Shown here one piece after another: positions 29,622 through 40,993 of a stretch of 64,000 bases of DNA. Both the position numbers and the translations under genes were made by a program. Origin of the DNA: Rhodobacter sp. (lineage in GTDB: Bacteria; Pseudomonadota; Alphaproteobacteria; Rhodobacterales; Rhodobacteraceae); assembly GCA_020250125.1 (NCBI GenBank), contig JADCEL010000030.1:21298-85297 (forward strand), given 5' to 3'. The stretch's first letter is position 1. Each line of letters starts with the position of its first letter. The notes under the pieces are model-generated. The model made no database searches and was not told the DNA's origin. It saw only the letters and a program-made list of their open reading frames with translations.

Positions 29622-31379
29622 CTAATTCCAGCACGCGACACGCACCGTCATCTCCCGTGCGCGGCGGTTCAGATCCTCGGGCGCAAGCGTGCCCTGTGCG
29701 GGGGGCGTGCGCAGCACGATCCCCTCTGCCGCCAGCCGCTGTTCGATGCGCGAAGCTGCCAGGGCGAAAGAGACATCGGGCGGCAACTGCCGCGCGGCAT
29801 CCTGTGCGCGGGGCAGCAGCATGCCGATCACCACCCCGGCACCATCCACAACCGGCCCGCCCGCATCGCCCGCCAGTGCAGGCAGGCTGAGCCGCTTCAG
29901 GTCCGCTTCGCCGTCCAGACCCTCCAGCGCCTCGAGAAAGCCGAAGGTCAACGTCGGAGAGGTCAGGCGGTCCTCATAGGGGTATCCGGCCACGGCAACC
30001 TCGGTTCCGATCCGCAGCGGCGTGGTCTGAAGGGCCGCAACACCGGGCGGTGACAGCGGCGTCTGGGGCACAAGCACCGCCAGCCCGGTTTGCGCATCCG
30101 ACAGGGCCACCGACATCGGCAGATCCCCGTCAATGGTGACACGCGCGCAGGATTGCAGCACATCGACCGTGGTCAGCACCGTTCCGGTTGCCGTGATGAA
30201 GAAGCCTGATCGCGACAGCGCCGGGCGGCGCACCTCAAGCCCGGTCAGCATCCCGTCGCGCCGGGCGGCATCCATCGGGGCCAGCCCCGGATCCAGGGCC
30301 CTGTCCCCGACCGGGCGGAAGCTGCCCTTCATCACCGCCAGCACCCGCGCCATTCTGGCGCTGTCCGCAACCGGCCAGACCAGTGTAAAGCCCTTGACCA
30401 GCCCGCCCGACAGTTCGGCATAGGAATAGCTTTCGATGCGCCCGTTGCGCCCGGTAATCTCAAAGCTGTCTTCCCCGCTGCGGCGCGGCCCGGCCGGAGG
30501 CACGATTTCAAGCGTTTGCAGCAGGTCAAAGAGGCCATACAGCGTGGTTTCGTCCCCCGGCTTGCTGATCAGCAGCACCGTCACGCCGCTGCCGTCCACT
30601 TCGCCATAGCGCACGAAGGGCGGATCGTAGCGGTCGAAGCGGATCATCGCCAGCGGCAGATCAATCGCGATTCCGGCCTCAGGTTCCGTCACCCGCTGCA
30701 GGCCCAGTTCCGCCATGGCGCCACGGTACGCCGACAGCAGCGCGACCCGCTGCGCCGTGGTCAGAACGCCGGTCGCCCGCTGTGCGCCGGCCTCCTGCCA
30801 GGCCGCCATCGCGCTGCGCGTCGCCGGGCCGAAAGCGCCGTCGATCACGGCACTGTAAAAGCCGAACCAGTGCAGTGCGGCCTGCACCTCGTTCCGCTCG
30901 GGCGCGGTCAGCGCCGCCTCGGCGGCGCGGGCTTCGTCCGGCGTCTCGTCATCGGGGACCGGCGTCTGTGGCAAAGGCAGGGCTTGGGGTTCCGGGGCGG
31001 CGGCTTGCGTGACCGGGTCCGGCAGGGGGGCATCCGGTGCGGTTGCCTCTGGCCAGTAGCGGTCGCGGAACGTCCGGCCGTCGGCCAGGAAACTGTCGGA
31101 CGCGATCATCCCCTCGCCGCGCAGATCCCGCAGCTTCATTGCCGCTTCTTCCCTGCGATAGGGGCCAAGAACGATGCCGAACCACCCCGAGCTCAGCGCA
31201 TATCCCGCCACGTCGGGAAAGACCGCCGCATAGGCGCGCGCGCGGTCCATCGCCTCGGCCCGCGTCGGTTGTGCTTCGATCTGAATCCAGGCCCGATCCT
31301 GCGCCCGGGCACCCCCGCCGGCCAGAAGGGCCATCACAACGGCCAGCCATGCCAGGCAGCCTGCAGTCGTCTTGGTCAC
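29622..31379 (-). CDS. Secreted SPOR / peptidoglycan-binding protein with inactive trypsin-like domain
   Basis: A 585-residue exported protein with a signal peptide (cleavage after GGGARA, about residue 26). A SPOR-like region occupies about 30-110 (WIQIEAQPTRAEAMDRARAY). A peptidoglycan-binding-1 domain occupies about 160-225 (VQAALHWFGFYSAVIDGAFGP). A chymotrypsin-fold domain occupies about 385-560. The catalytic triad is lost: TTVDV (403-407) replaces the TNxHV histidine motif, GLAVL (about 432) replaces DLAVL, and GDAGGP (A506) replaces GDSGGP. It is probably a periplasmic scaffold or binding protein at the cell wall. Divergent from glyQ. Confidence 0.8.
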   Translation of the reverse strand: MTKTTAGCLAWLAVVMALLAGGGARAQDRAWIQIEAQPTRAEAMDRARAYAAVFPDVAGYALSSGWFGIVLGPYRREEAAMKLRDLRGEGMIASDSFLADGRTFRDRYWPEATAPDAPLPDPVTQAAAPEPQALPLPQTPVPDDETPDEARAAEAALTAPERNEVQAALHWFGFYSAVIDGAFGPATRSAMAAWQEAGAQRATGVLTTAQRVALLSAYRGAMAELGLQRVTEPEAGIAIDLPLAMIRFDRYDPPFVRYGEVDGSGVTVLLISKPGDETTLYGLFDLLQTLEIVPPAGPRRSGEDSFEITGRNGRIESYSYAELSGGLVKGFTLVWPVADSARMARVLAVMKGSFRPVGDRALDPGLAPMDAARRDGMLTGLEVRRPALSRSGFFITATGTVLTTVDVLQSCARVTIDGDLPMSVALSDAQTGLAVLVPQTPLSPPGVAALQTTPLRIGTEVAVAGYPYEDRLTSPTLTFGFLEALEGLDGEADLKRLSLPALAGDAGGPVVDGAGVVIGMLLPRAQDAARQLPPDVSFALAASRIEQRLAAEGIVLRTPPAQGTLAPEDLNRRAREMTVRVACWN

Positions 31380-31405
31380 GTAAATCCCCGTCCCGGTCTG
31401 GGCCT

Positions 31406-31419
31406 GTCACAAATGTGAC
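31406..31419. promoter_or_regulatory. Inverted repeat upstream of the inactive-protease gene
   Basis: GTCACA-AA-TGTGAC, with perfect 6-bp arms, lies 27 bases upstream of the start codon at 31379 in the 174-base divergent region before glyQ. It could be an operator. No regulator can be named. Confidence 0.3.
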
Positions 31420-31553
31420 CGGATGGTAGCAGAGCATCCGGCGGATGCACGTCAAATCCGACGCGGCAAATCCGGTGCGGCGCGGGGACGGCGCATTGAC
31501 CCTATCGCGCGCCTTGCCTATGGAGAAGGCGCTTTTGCACAAGAGGTGCGCCG

Positions 31554-32462
31554 ATGTCTGCCCCCCCGCGCAGTTTTCAGGACATCCTGATGCGGCTTCA
31601 GGCCTATTGGGCCGGTCAGGGCTGCGCCATCCTGCAACCCTATGACATGGAAGTGGGGGCGGGCACCTTTCACCCGGCCACCACCCTGCGCGCGCTGGGC
31701 ACGCGGCCCTGGGCCGCCGCCTATGTGCAGCCGTCGCGCCGGCCCACCGACGGGCGCTATGGCGAAAATCCGAACCGCCTGCAGCATTACTACCAGTTCC
31801 AGGTGCTGATCAAACCCTCGCCCCCCGACATGCAGGATCTCTATCTTGGCTCGCTGGCTGCCATCGGCATCGATGCCGCCCTGCACGACATCCGCTTTGT
31901 CGAGGATGACTGGGAAAGCCCCACGCTGGGGGCATGGGGCCTGGGATGGGAGGTGTGGTGCGACGGCATGGAAGTGTCGCAATTCACCTATTTCCAGCAG
32001 GTCGGCGGGCATGACTGCCGCCCGGTTTCGGGCGAGCTGACCTATGGGCTGGAACGTCTGGCGATGTATGTGCTGGGGGTGGGCCATGTCATGGACATGC
32101 CCTTCAATGATCCGCAGTCGCCGATTGCCCTGACCTACGGCGATGTCTTCCGCCAGACCGAACAGGAATACAGCCGCTGGAACTTCGATCAGGCCGACAC
32201 CGACATGCTGTTTCAGCATTTCAGGGATGCCGAGGCCGAATGCGACCGCATCCTGACCGCCGCCCAGCCCGACAAGGCCGGGCGCACCATCATCATGGCG
32301 CATCCCGCCTATGACCAGTGCATCAAGGCCAGCCATCTGTTCAACCTGCTGGACGCGCGCGGCGTCATCAGCGTGACCGAACGGCAGGCCTATATCGGGC
32401 GGGTGCGGGCGCTGGCGAAACGCTGTGCCGACGCCTTTGTTGCGACCGAGGCCGGCACATGA
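31554..32462 (+). CDS. glyQ: Glycyl-tRNA synthetase alpha subunit
   Basis: A 302-residue class II alpha subunit of the alpha2beta2 bacterial GlyRS. The block [20 protein letters not shown] begins the catalytic domain. [17 protein letters not shown] and [22 protein letters not shown] are canonical motifs for glycine and ATP binding. It is normally followed closely by glyS. Here about 1.35 kb separates them. Its stop overlaps a small ORF by ATGA. Confidence 0.97.
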   Translation: MSAPPRSFQDILMRLQAYWAGQGCAILQPYDMEVGAGTFHPATTLRALGTRPWAAAYVQPSRRPTDGRYGENPNRLQHYYQFQVLIKPSPPDMQDLYLGSLAAIGIDAALHDIRFVEDDWESPTLGAWGLGWEVWCDGMEVSQFTYFQQVGGHDCRPVSGELTYGLERLAMYVLGVGHVMDMPFNDPQSPIALTYGDVFRQTEQEYSRWNFDQADTDMLFQHFRDAEAECDRILTAAQPDKAGRTIIMAHPAYDQCIKASHLFNLLDARGVISVTERQAYIGRVRALAKRCADAFVATEAGT

Positions 32463-32572
32463 ATGGCTGGATTGACATATCACAAGCAACGAACTATCTA
32501 TCATCCCAGTGGCTGGGAGGGTTGCATTTTTGTGATCCGCCGGGACATGGCTCCCGCCCGGCTGCCTTCTGA
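32459..32572 (+). CDS. Possible 37-residue coupled ORF before the DUF3800 gene
   Basis: ATG at 32459 overlaps the glyQ stop (ATGA) and is preceded by GAGG seven bases upstream. The reading ([16 protein letters not shown] onward) ends in TGA at 32570-32572, three bases before the DUF3800 start codon. That gene has no ribosome binding site of its own, so coupled translation is plausible. Codon use is A+T-rich like the DUF3800 gene. No homology is recognised, so it may be only a translational bridge. Confidence 0.35.
   Translation: MNGWIDISQATNYLSSQWLGGLHFCDPPGHGSRPAAF
32472..32500 (+). promoter_or_regulatory. Possible sigma-70 promoter for the DUF3800 gene
   Basis: TTGACA (32472-32477), a 17-base spacer, then TATCTA (32495-32500). 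The -35 box is perfect and the -10 box is modest. It lies within the A+T-rich DNA inserted after glyQ and could drive the inserted gene and the downstream glyS. Confidence 0.4.
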
Positions 32573-32575
32573 CCC

Positions 32576-33334
32576 ATGTATCTTCTGTATCTTGATGATG
32601 CCGGCACGGTTGCCGCGACAGATCAGCGGCACTTTGTGCTGTCTGGCATATGTCTGTTCGAGCGTCAGGTGCATTATCTGTGTTCCGCACTCGAAAGGCT
32701 TGCAGCGGAATTCTGCCCCGAAGAACCTGATCGGCTTGAGTTTCATGGCAGCCATATGCTTCCCGGCAAGGGATTCTGGCGGTCGATCAAAGACAGGTCC
32801 GCACGCCGGACCGCCATTTGCAACGCTCTTGCAACCTCCCATGATCTCAAGGGACACTGGGCGCTGTTCGGTGTGGTGGTTGAAAAGGCGGCAATTGCCG
32901 GGCAAGACCCGGTAGAGTTTGCGTTCGAACAGATCGTGGCACGGTTTGATACGTTTCTTAAACGTCAGTTCCACAAGGGAAACCCGCAGCGAGGCCTCAT
33001 TATTCTTGACAAATCCACTCTGGAAACGCGGCTTCAGACCCTTGCCCGTGATTTCCGGAAGAATGGTCATCGCTGGGGGGTTCTTTCGAACCTGGCTGAT
33101 GTTCCGATGTTTGTCGATTCTGCCGCGACACGGGCAGTACAATTCGCTGACCTTGTGTCCTACTCACTTTGGCAACGCTTCGAGCGCGGCGATACAGAGT
33201 TCTTTGATGTCGTAAAGCACTCTTTCGACGCGGAAGGAGGGGTGGTTCATGGCTTGCTGCACAAGGCGCTGCCAGCTACAGCTTGCGACTGCCCCTATTG
33301 TCGGACACGCACACGACACGAGGGTAAGGAATGA
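32576..33334 (+). CDS. DUF3800-family protein inserted in the glyQ-glyS operon
   Basis: A 252-residue protein of the DUF3800 family, which has an RNase H-like fold. The N-terminal acidic motif is YLLYLDDAGT, followed by RLEFHGSHML, an internal ILDKST strand and the C-terminal QFADLVSYSLWQRFERGD. A CxxC-like pair (CDCPYC) ends the protein. DUF3800 proteins are frequent in mobile and defence islands. Composition is lower in G+C than glyQ and glyS. The stop overlaps the next start by ATGA. A nuclease role is inferred from fold only. Confidence 0.85.
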   Translation: MYLLYLDDAGTVAATDQRHFVLSGICLFERQVHYLCSALERLAAEFCPEEPDRLEFHGSHMLPGKGFWRSIKDRSARRTAICNALATSHDLKGHWALFGVVVEKAAIAGQDPVEFAFEQIVARFDTFLKRQFHKGNPQRGLIILDKSTLETRLQTLARDFRKNGHRWGVLSNLADVPMFVDSAATRAVQFADLVSYSLWQRFERGDTEFFDVVKHSFDAEGGVVHGLLHKALPATACDCPYCRTRTRHEGKE

Positions 33335-33804
33335 CCGGCAAGCTGGTTGCAGGGGGCATCGTGCTGACGGGGCTGGTTGCGGGCATCGTGATGTACTGGC
33401 TGCAGGTTTACGCCTTTTACGCGCCGGTGTCCTTCACCCCCGGCGCGGAAATCACGCTGGTGCCCATCGAAAGGGCCGTGCCCGAGGCCATCGCGGTGGA
33501 AAACATCGAAGGCATCGATGCAGACTCCTCTCCGCTGCGGTTCCGGGCCTGTTTCACCACGCCGCTGAGCCAGGCCACCCTGACCGAAACCTTCCGGCGG
33601 TACGACCGGCCCACGCCGCTGACCGCCCCCGGCTGGTTCGACTGCTTTGATGCCGATGCCATCGGCGCGGCGCTGGAACGCGGCGAGGCGATGGCCTTCC
33701 TGTCGCAGGCCAATGTCGCCGGGGGCGTGGACCGCGTGGTTGCCGTCTTCCCCGATGGCCGGGCCTTTGCCTGGCATCAGCTTAACGACACATACAAAGA
33801 GTAA
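33331..33804 (+). CDS. DUF6446-family membrane-anchored protein
   Basis: A 157-residue protein with one N-terminal membrane anchor (about residues 5-27, LVAGGIVLTGLVAGIVMYWL) and a periplasmic domain (FRACFTTPLSQATLTETFRRYD, then GWFDCFDADAIGAAL). Rhodobacterales genomes commonly carry such a gene between glyQ and glyS, and I recall it as DUF6446. Function unknown. It starts in the stop of the DUF3800 gene and ends 4 bases before the glyS start. Confidence 0.8.
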   Translation: MTGKLVAGGIVLTGLVAGIVMYWLQVYAFYAPVSFTPGAEITLVPIERAVPEAIAVENIEGIDADSSPLRFRACFTTPLSQATLTETFRRYDRPTPLTAPGWFDCFDADAIGAALERGEAMAFLSQANVAGGVDRVVAVFPDGRAFAWHQLNDTYKE

Positions 33805-33808
33805 GCCG

Positions 33809-36070
33809 ATGCCCGATCTGCTGCTGGAGCTGTTCTCGGAAGAAATCCCTGCGCGCATGCAGGCCAGGGCGCGTGACGATCTGCGCCGACTGGTGACCGA
33901 TGGTCTGGTCGAGGCCGGCCTGACCTATGCCAGCGCCGGGGCCTTTTCCACCCCGCGCCGCCTTGTGCTGACGCTGGACGGGCTGAGTGCCCGAAGCCGG
34001 CCCCAGCGCGAGGAACGCAAAGGCCCCCGCGCCGATGCGCCCGAGGCGGCGCTGGAGGGTTTTCTGCGCGCCACCGGCCTGCGCCGCGACCAGTTGGACC
34101 TGCGGGACGAGAAGAAGGGCCAGGTCTGGTTCGCCGTGGTGGAAAAGCCGGGCCGCCCGGCGGCTGCGATTGTGGCCGCAGTGGTGGACCAGGTGATCCG
34201 CAGCTTTCCCTGGCCGAAATCGATGCGCTGGGGCAGCGGCTCCTTGCGCTGGGTGCGCCCGCTGCATTCGATCCTGTGCCTGCTGAGTGATGAGGGCGGG
34301 GCAGAGGTTGTTCCGCTGGAGGTAGACGGGATTGCGGCGGGCAACACCACCGCCGGGCACCGCTTCATGGCCCCGGCGCGCTTTGCGGTGTCTTCGTTTG
34401 ACGATTACCGCGCCAGGCTGCGCCGCGCCTTCGTGGTGCTGGACCCGGCAGAGCGCGAGGCGCAGATCTGGCACGATGCCACCACCGCCGCCTTCGCCCA
34501 GGGGCTGGAGGTGGTTCCCGACGCCGCCCTGCTGGCCGAGGTTGCGGGGCTGGTGGAATGGCCCGTGGTGCTGATGGGGTCCATCGGGGCCGATTTCCTG
34601 GGCCTGCCGCCCGAGGTGCTGCAAACCTCGATGAAGGAACACCAGAAATTTTTCTCGGTCCGCAACCCAGGTACGGGGCGGATCGAGCGGTTTGTCACCG
34701 TCGCCAACCGGGAAACGGCGGATCATGGGGCCACGATCCTGGCCGGGAACCAGAAGGTGCTGGCTGCGCGGCTGTCCGACGCGAAGTTCTTCTGGGAGAA
34801 TGACTTGCGGGTCGTTCATGATGTGGGGCTTGAAGGCATGGCGGCGGGGCTGGCCGATGTGACCTTCCACAACAAGCTGGGCACCGAAGCGGAAAGGGTG
34901 CAGCGCATCGCTGCCCTTGCCCGCGAAATCGCGCCAATGGTCGGTGCATCGCCAGACCTTGCAGAGCAGGCCGCAAAGGTTTGCAAGGCCGACCTGCAAT
35001 CGGCCATGGTCGGCGAGTTTCCGGAATTGCAAGGCACGATGGGCAGCTACTATGCTTTGGACCAGGGCCTTGACCCCGCCATCGCCCGCGCCTGCAAGGA
35101 ACACCGCTCCCCCCTCGGCCCGTCCGATGATGTGCCGACCGACCCCGTCTCGGTCGCCGTGGCGCTGGCCGACAAGATCGACACGCTGACCGGGTTTTGG
35201 ATCACTCATTTTGAGTCTGATTGGGATGATGATGAGGATATGGATCTCGGAACTCGCAATAACCCGGACCAACCCACAGGATCAAAAGACCCTTTCGCGC
35301 TGCGTCGTGCAGCCTTAGGTGTCGTCAGGCTTTTGCTGACAAATGCCGTAAGAGTTAACCTCATTCCGCATTTCTATTCAGTATCTCAGACAATCATTCC
35401 CAACACTCCTGCGTCTCTTTATCAGGGTTCTACCGAGATAAAGCGCGGCAAGTACTCGGAAATCAATGCGGATTTTGAACGATTGAAAGCTGCTTCTCCT
35501 CGTGGCGTTGCAATGTCGCACTGGCTATTTGACGCAGCTACGGGCCAAAGCCTCCTCGCCTTCCTCCACGACCGCCTCAAGGTCTTCCTCCGTGATCAGG
35601 GCATCCGCCACGATGTCATCGACGCCTGCCTGGCCATGCCCGGCAAGGATGACCTGACCCTGCTGGTCAAGCGCGCTGAGGCCCTGTCGGCGGTGCTGAA
35701 GACCGAAGACGGGGCCAACCTGCTGGCGGGCTTCAAGCGCGCCAACAACATCCTGACCCAGGCCGAGGAAAAGGACGGTGTCGAATACTCCTACGGCGCT
35801 GATCCGAAATTCGCCGAAACCGACTCCGAGCGTGCCCTTTTCACCGCGCTGGACCAGGCCGAAGCCACGATCACCCCGGCGCTGAGAACCGAGGATTTCG
35901 CCACGGCGATGGCGGCCATGGCCGCCCTGCGCGCGCCGATCGATGCCTTCTTCACCGATGTGCAGGTCAACAGCGACAACCCGGTCCTCCGCCGCAACCG
36001 CCTGAACCTGCTGCACCGCATCCGGTCGGTCTGTGGCCAGGTGGCCGATCTGACGAAAATCGAAGGCTAG
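33809..36070 (+). CDS. glyS: Glycyl-tRNA synthetase beta subunit
   Basis: A 753-residue beta subunit that binds tRNA(Gly) in the alpha2beta2 enzyme. It starts MPDLLLELFSEEIPARMQ and contains EHQKFFSV and PTGSKDPFALRRAALGV. It is longer than usual (about 690-700) because two stretches are expanded: an acidic segment around FESDWDDDEDMDLG, just before PTGSKDP, and about 60 residues between VRVNLIPHF and FDAATGQSLLAFLHDRLK. Both lie in a distinctly A+T-rich patch, 35200-35545, with codon use unlike the rest. The frame is intact and the C-terminal domain is normal. Confidence 0.95.
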   Translation: MPDLLLELFSEEIPARMQARARDDLRRLVTDGLVEAGLTYASAGAFSTPRRLVLTLDGLSARSRPQREERKGPRADAPEAALEGFLRATGLRRDQLDLRDEKKGQVWFAVVEKPGRPAAAIVAAVVDQVIRSFPWPKSMRWGSGSLRWVRPLHSILCLLSDEGGAEVVPLEVDGIAAGNTTAGHRFMAPARFAVSSFDDYRARLRRAFVVLDPAEREAQIWHDATTAAFAQGLEVVPDAALLAEVAGLVEWPVVLMGSIGADFLGLPPEVLQTSMKEHQKFFSVRNPGTGRIERFVTVANRETADHGATILAGNQKVLAARLSDAKFFWENDLRVVHDVGLEGMAAGLADVTFHNKLGTEAERVQRIAALAREIAPMVGASPDLAEQAAKVCKADLQSAMVGEFPELQGTMGSYYALDQGLDPAIARACKEHRSPLGPSDDVPTDPVSVAVALADKIDTLTGFWITHFESDWDDDEDMDLGTRNNPDQPTGSKDPFALRRAALGVVRLLLTNAVRVNLIPHFYSVSQTIIPNTPASLYQGSTEIKRGKYSEINADFERLKAASPRGVAMSHWLFDAATGQSLLAFLHDRLKVFLRDQGIRHDVIDACLAMPGKDDLTLLVKRAEALSAVLKTEDGANLLAGFKRANNILTQAEEKDGVEYSYGADPKFAETDSERALFTALDQAEATITPALRTEDFATAMAAMAALRAPIDAFFTDVQVNSDNPVLRRNRLNLLHRIRSVCGQVADLTKIEG

Positions 36071-36117
36071 CCGCTTCTTTTCGGTACAAATACCCCACGG
36101 GGGGTGATGAGCGTATA

Positions 36118-36188
36118 GAAACGCTCCTGTGGAGCGTTTCAGCGAAGAACGCCCGGCCCGTGGCCGGGCTGGGGGGTGTGAACCCCCC
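36118..36188 (+). repeat. Triple hairpin between glyS and the PPDK-like gene
   Basis: Three consecutive stems: GAAACGCTCC/GGAGCGTTTC with loop TGT (36118-36140), GCCCGGCC/GGCCGGGC with loop CGT (36151-36169), and GGGGGGT/ACCCCCC with loop GTGA (36171-36188). The middle stem and its left flank AGAACGCCCGG recur at 54511-54534. The first hairpin sits 48 bases after the glyS stop and may act as a transcription terminator or processing signal. No T tract follows. Confidence 0.6.
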
Positions 36189-36250
36189 CGCTGCAACGCT
36201 TGCGCCACGGCGCAACAGGCGTATGCTGCACCCAAGCAAGGAATGCCGCA

Positions 36251-38803
<2,553 letters not shown>

Positions 38804-39041
38804 AAGGCCGGCCCGGGGCCGCGCCGCGCGCCGGCCGGACATGGCATGACCCGCCCGATTGGGGGCGGGCAACGCGCTTGCGCCGGGCCGGGAAACCCGC
38901 CGTTTCGCGCACGGGGCCGGTGCCGGTGGCGCAGCGCGGCCGCTTCTGCGGCATGTCGCGGCCCTTGCCTTGGTTGCCGCCCTTGGGATAGGGCGCAGCG
39001 GCCGGGGTTGCTACCCTTGCCGCATCCGCGCGGGAGAACCG
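38804..39041. other. Intergenic stretch between the PPDK-like gene and folB
   Basis: 238 bases, very G+C-rich, with short imperfect inverted repeats (for example GCCGG/CCGGC just after the stop at 38804-38850, which may aid termination). No open frame of interest. The folB promoter should lie here but no boxes stand out. Confidence 0.4.
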
Positions 39042-39941
39042 ATGACCACCGATATCCGCCTTGCCTTTGCCCACCCCGAAGAGCGGGCCGAGGCCAGCGC
39101 AGGCGCTGACCCGCGCGACAGGATCAGTCTGCGCGGCCATGTGGTCGAGGTGGATATCGGTGCCTTCCAGCAGGAACGCGGGCAGCGCCAGCGTGTGCGC
39201 TTTGACGTGGTGGTCGAGGTGCGCCCCCATCCCGCCCCGCTGCAGGATGATGTCGACCGCATCCTGTCTTATGACCGCATCACCGAAGCCATCGCGGCAG
39301 AACTGGCATCCGAACGCCTGAACCTGCTGGAAACGCTGGCCGAACGGATCGCCGAGCGCATCCTGGCGGAACCCCATGCCATGCGCGCCTTCGTGCGGAT
39401 CGAGAAACTGGACCGGGGGCCGGGTGCGCTGGGGGTGGAGATTGTCCGCTCGCGCGCCGAAGTGCCGGTGCGCGCGGCGGATGACGGCGCGGCGCTGCAT
39501 CCGGTCGTGGTGTTCTTCGACAACGCCAGCCTGGCCGCGCCCGATCTTTCGGCCCGGCTGGACGCCCTGCAGCAGCGGGGCGCGCCGGTGATCCTGACCG
39601 TCGGCCTGCCGGACCTGGCCCGCGCCCGCACCGGGCACCGGCCCACGCAGCGGCGCATTGACCTGCTGGCGATCGAACAGAACGCCTGGGTGCTGGCCGC
39701 GCGCGATCCGCGCTGTGTCGTGGTGGCGACACGGACCGAGATTGACTGGGCGATGAAGAACGGGCGCATGATTGTCTGGGCACCGTCCAAGCTGGTGCTT
39801 GATGCGGTGGACGGACCCAAAGGCAGCGATCCGGTGGCTTTGGCGCTGTGGCTGGCCGAACATCTGGCGGCGCAATGCCTGGTGCTTCACGGCGCTGTAA
39901 CAGGCCCGGCAGGAAGCCGCGTGCCCATCGAACGCGGCTGA
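39042..39941 (+). CDS. folB: Dihydroneopterin aldolase (FolB) with an extra C-terminal domain
   Basis: A 299-residue protein. Residues about 25-145 match FolB (ISLRGHVVEVDIGAFQQERG, then YDRITEAIAAELASERLNLLETLAERIAERIL), the aldolase that makes 6-hydroxymethyl-dihydropterin for folate. A further 150-residue alpha/beta region follows (VVVFFDNASLAAPDLSARLDAL to AEHLAAQCLVLHGA), absent from the 120-residue single-domain enzyme. It resembles an extension I associate with Rhodobacterales FolB. The context with folP, 44 bases downstream, supports folate synthesis. Confidence 0.85.
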   Translation: MTTDIRLAFAHPEERAEASAGADPRDRISLRGHVVEVDIGAFQQERGQRQRVRFDVVVEVRPHPAPLQDDVDRILSYDRITEAIAAELASERLNLLETLAERIAERILAEPHAMRAFVRIEKLDRGPGALGVEIVRSRAEVPVRAADDGAALHPVVVFFDNASLAAPDLSARLDALQQRGAPVILTVGLPDLARARTGHRPTQRRIDLLAIEQNAWVLAARDPRCVVVATRTEIDWAMKNGRMIVWAPSKLVLDAVDGPKGSDPVALALWLAEHLAAQCLVLHGAVTGPAGSRVPIERG

Positions 39942-39985
39942 GCGCGCGTCTTGCCAAGCGGGGCGGGCCGGGGCATGGCTGGATC

Positions 39986-40993
39986 ATGACATATTTCCGC
40001 CCCATCGCGATGACCGGCATCGCCCGTCCGCCGCAGGCCCTGGCGCTTGCCGGCGGCCGGTGCTGGTTTGCCGAGGTCGAAGTGCTGGAGCGGGGCCGCC
40101 CGGCGCGGCTGGCCCCTGTGGCCGAGGTGCCGGATGCGGTGCTGGCCCGCCTGACCGCGCCGCGCGCGCCCCTGGCGGGGCTGGCCATGGACCGCCCGCA
40201 GATCATGGGCATCCTGAACGTGACGCCTGACAGCTTTTCTGACGGCGGGCGGTTTCTTGACCCTGCGGCAGCCGTGGCGCAGGCGCGGGTCCTGGCGGCC
40301 GAAGGGGCGGCCCTGCTGGACATCGGCGGCGAAAGCACGCGGCCAGGGGCTGCCGGGGTGCCGGTGGCGGAAGAGATTGCCCGCACCGCGCCGGTGATCG
40401 CGGCGCTGCGGGACGCGGGCCTGCCGCTGTCCATCGACACGCGCAAGGCCGGGGTGGCACGCGCGGCGCTGGCGGCGGGGGCGGGGATGGTGAACGACGT
40501 CTCGGCGCTGACCTTTGACGCCGGTCTGGCCGGGGTGGTGGCGGCGGCAGGCGTGCCGCTGGTGCTGATGCATGCGCAAGGCACGCCCGCCACGATGCAG
40601 GACGCCCCGGCCTATGACGACGTGCTGCTGGACGTCTGCGACTGGCTGGAGCATCGCATCGCGGTGGCCGAGGGTGCGGGCATCGTGCGCGGGCGGATCG
40701 TGGTGGACCCCGGCATCGGCTTTGGCAAGACGGCGGCGCATAATCTGGCGCTGATCCGGGGGCTGTCGCTGTTCCACGGGCTGGGCTGCCCGGTGCTGCT
40801 GGGTGCCTCGCGCAAGCGGTTCATCGGGACGATCAGCGGTGAAGAGCGGGCCGACCGGCGCGTGGCCGGCTCGCTGGCGGTGGCGCTGGCGGCGGCGGCA
40901 CAGGGGGTGCAGCTGCTGCGGGTCCACGATGTGGCCGAAACGCGGGCGGCCCTGGCCCTGTGGCGGGCAATTTCAGGGGAAGAGTTGACATGA
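39986..40993 (+). CDS. folP: Dihydropteroate synthase
   Basis: A 335-residue TIM-barrel enzyme that joins hydroxymethyl-dihydropterin pyrophosphate with p-aminobenzoate. Canonical motifs are [15 protein letters not shown] and [11 protein letters not shown], with [14 protein letters not shown] and the Lys/Arg pair in [15 protein letters not shown]. About 70 residues precede the barrel. The start at [11 protein letters not shown] is preferred over an earlier reading inside folB. The stop overlaps glmM by ATGA. Confidence 0.95.
   Translation: MTYFRPIAMTGIARPPQALALAGGRCWFAEVEVLERGRPARLAPVAEVPDAVLARLTAPRAPLAGLAMDRPQIMGILNVTPDSFSDGGRFLDPAAAVAQARVLAAEGAALLDIGGESTRPGAAGVPVAEEIARTAPVIAALRDAGLPLSIDTRKAGVARAALAAGAGMVNDVSALTFDAGLAGVVAAAGVPLVLMHAQGTPATMQDAPAYDDVLLDVCDWLEHRIAVAEGAGIVRGRIVVDPGIGFGKTAAHNLALIRGLSLFHGLGCPVLLGASRKRFIGTISGEERADRRVAGSLAVALAAAAQGVQLLRVHDVAETRAALALWRAISGEELT

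Noticed and set aside
28957..29625. Several plus- and minus-strand ORFs with repeated Gly/Pro/Arg segments
   Set aside because: They translate the hairpin repeat itself. The repeated residues follow the DNA inverted repeats, and no ribosome binding sites or domains are seen.
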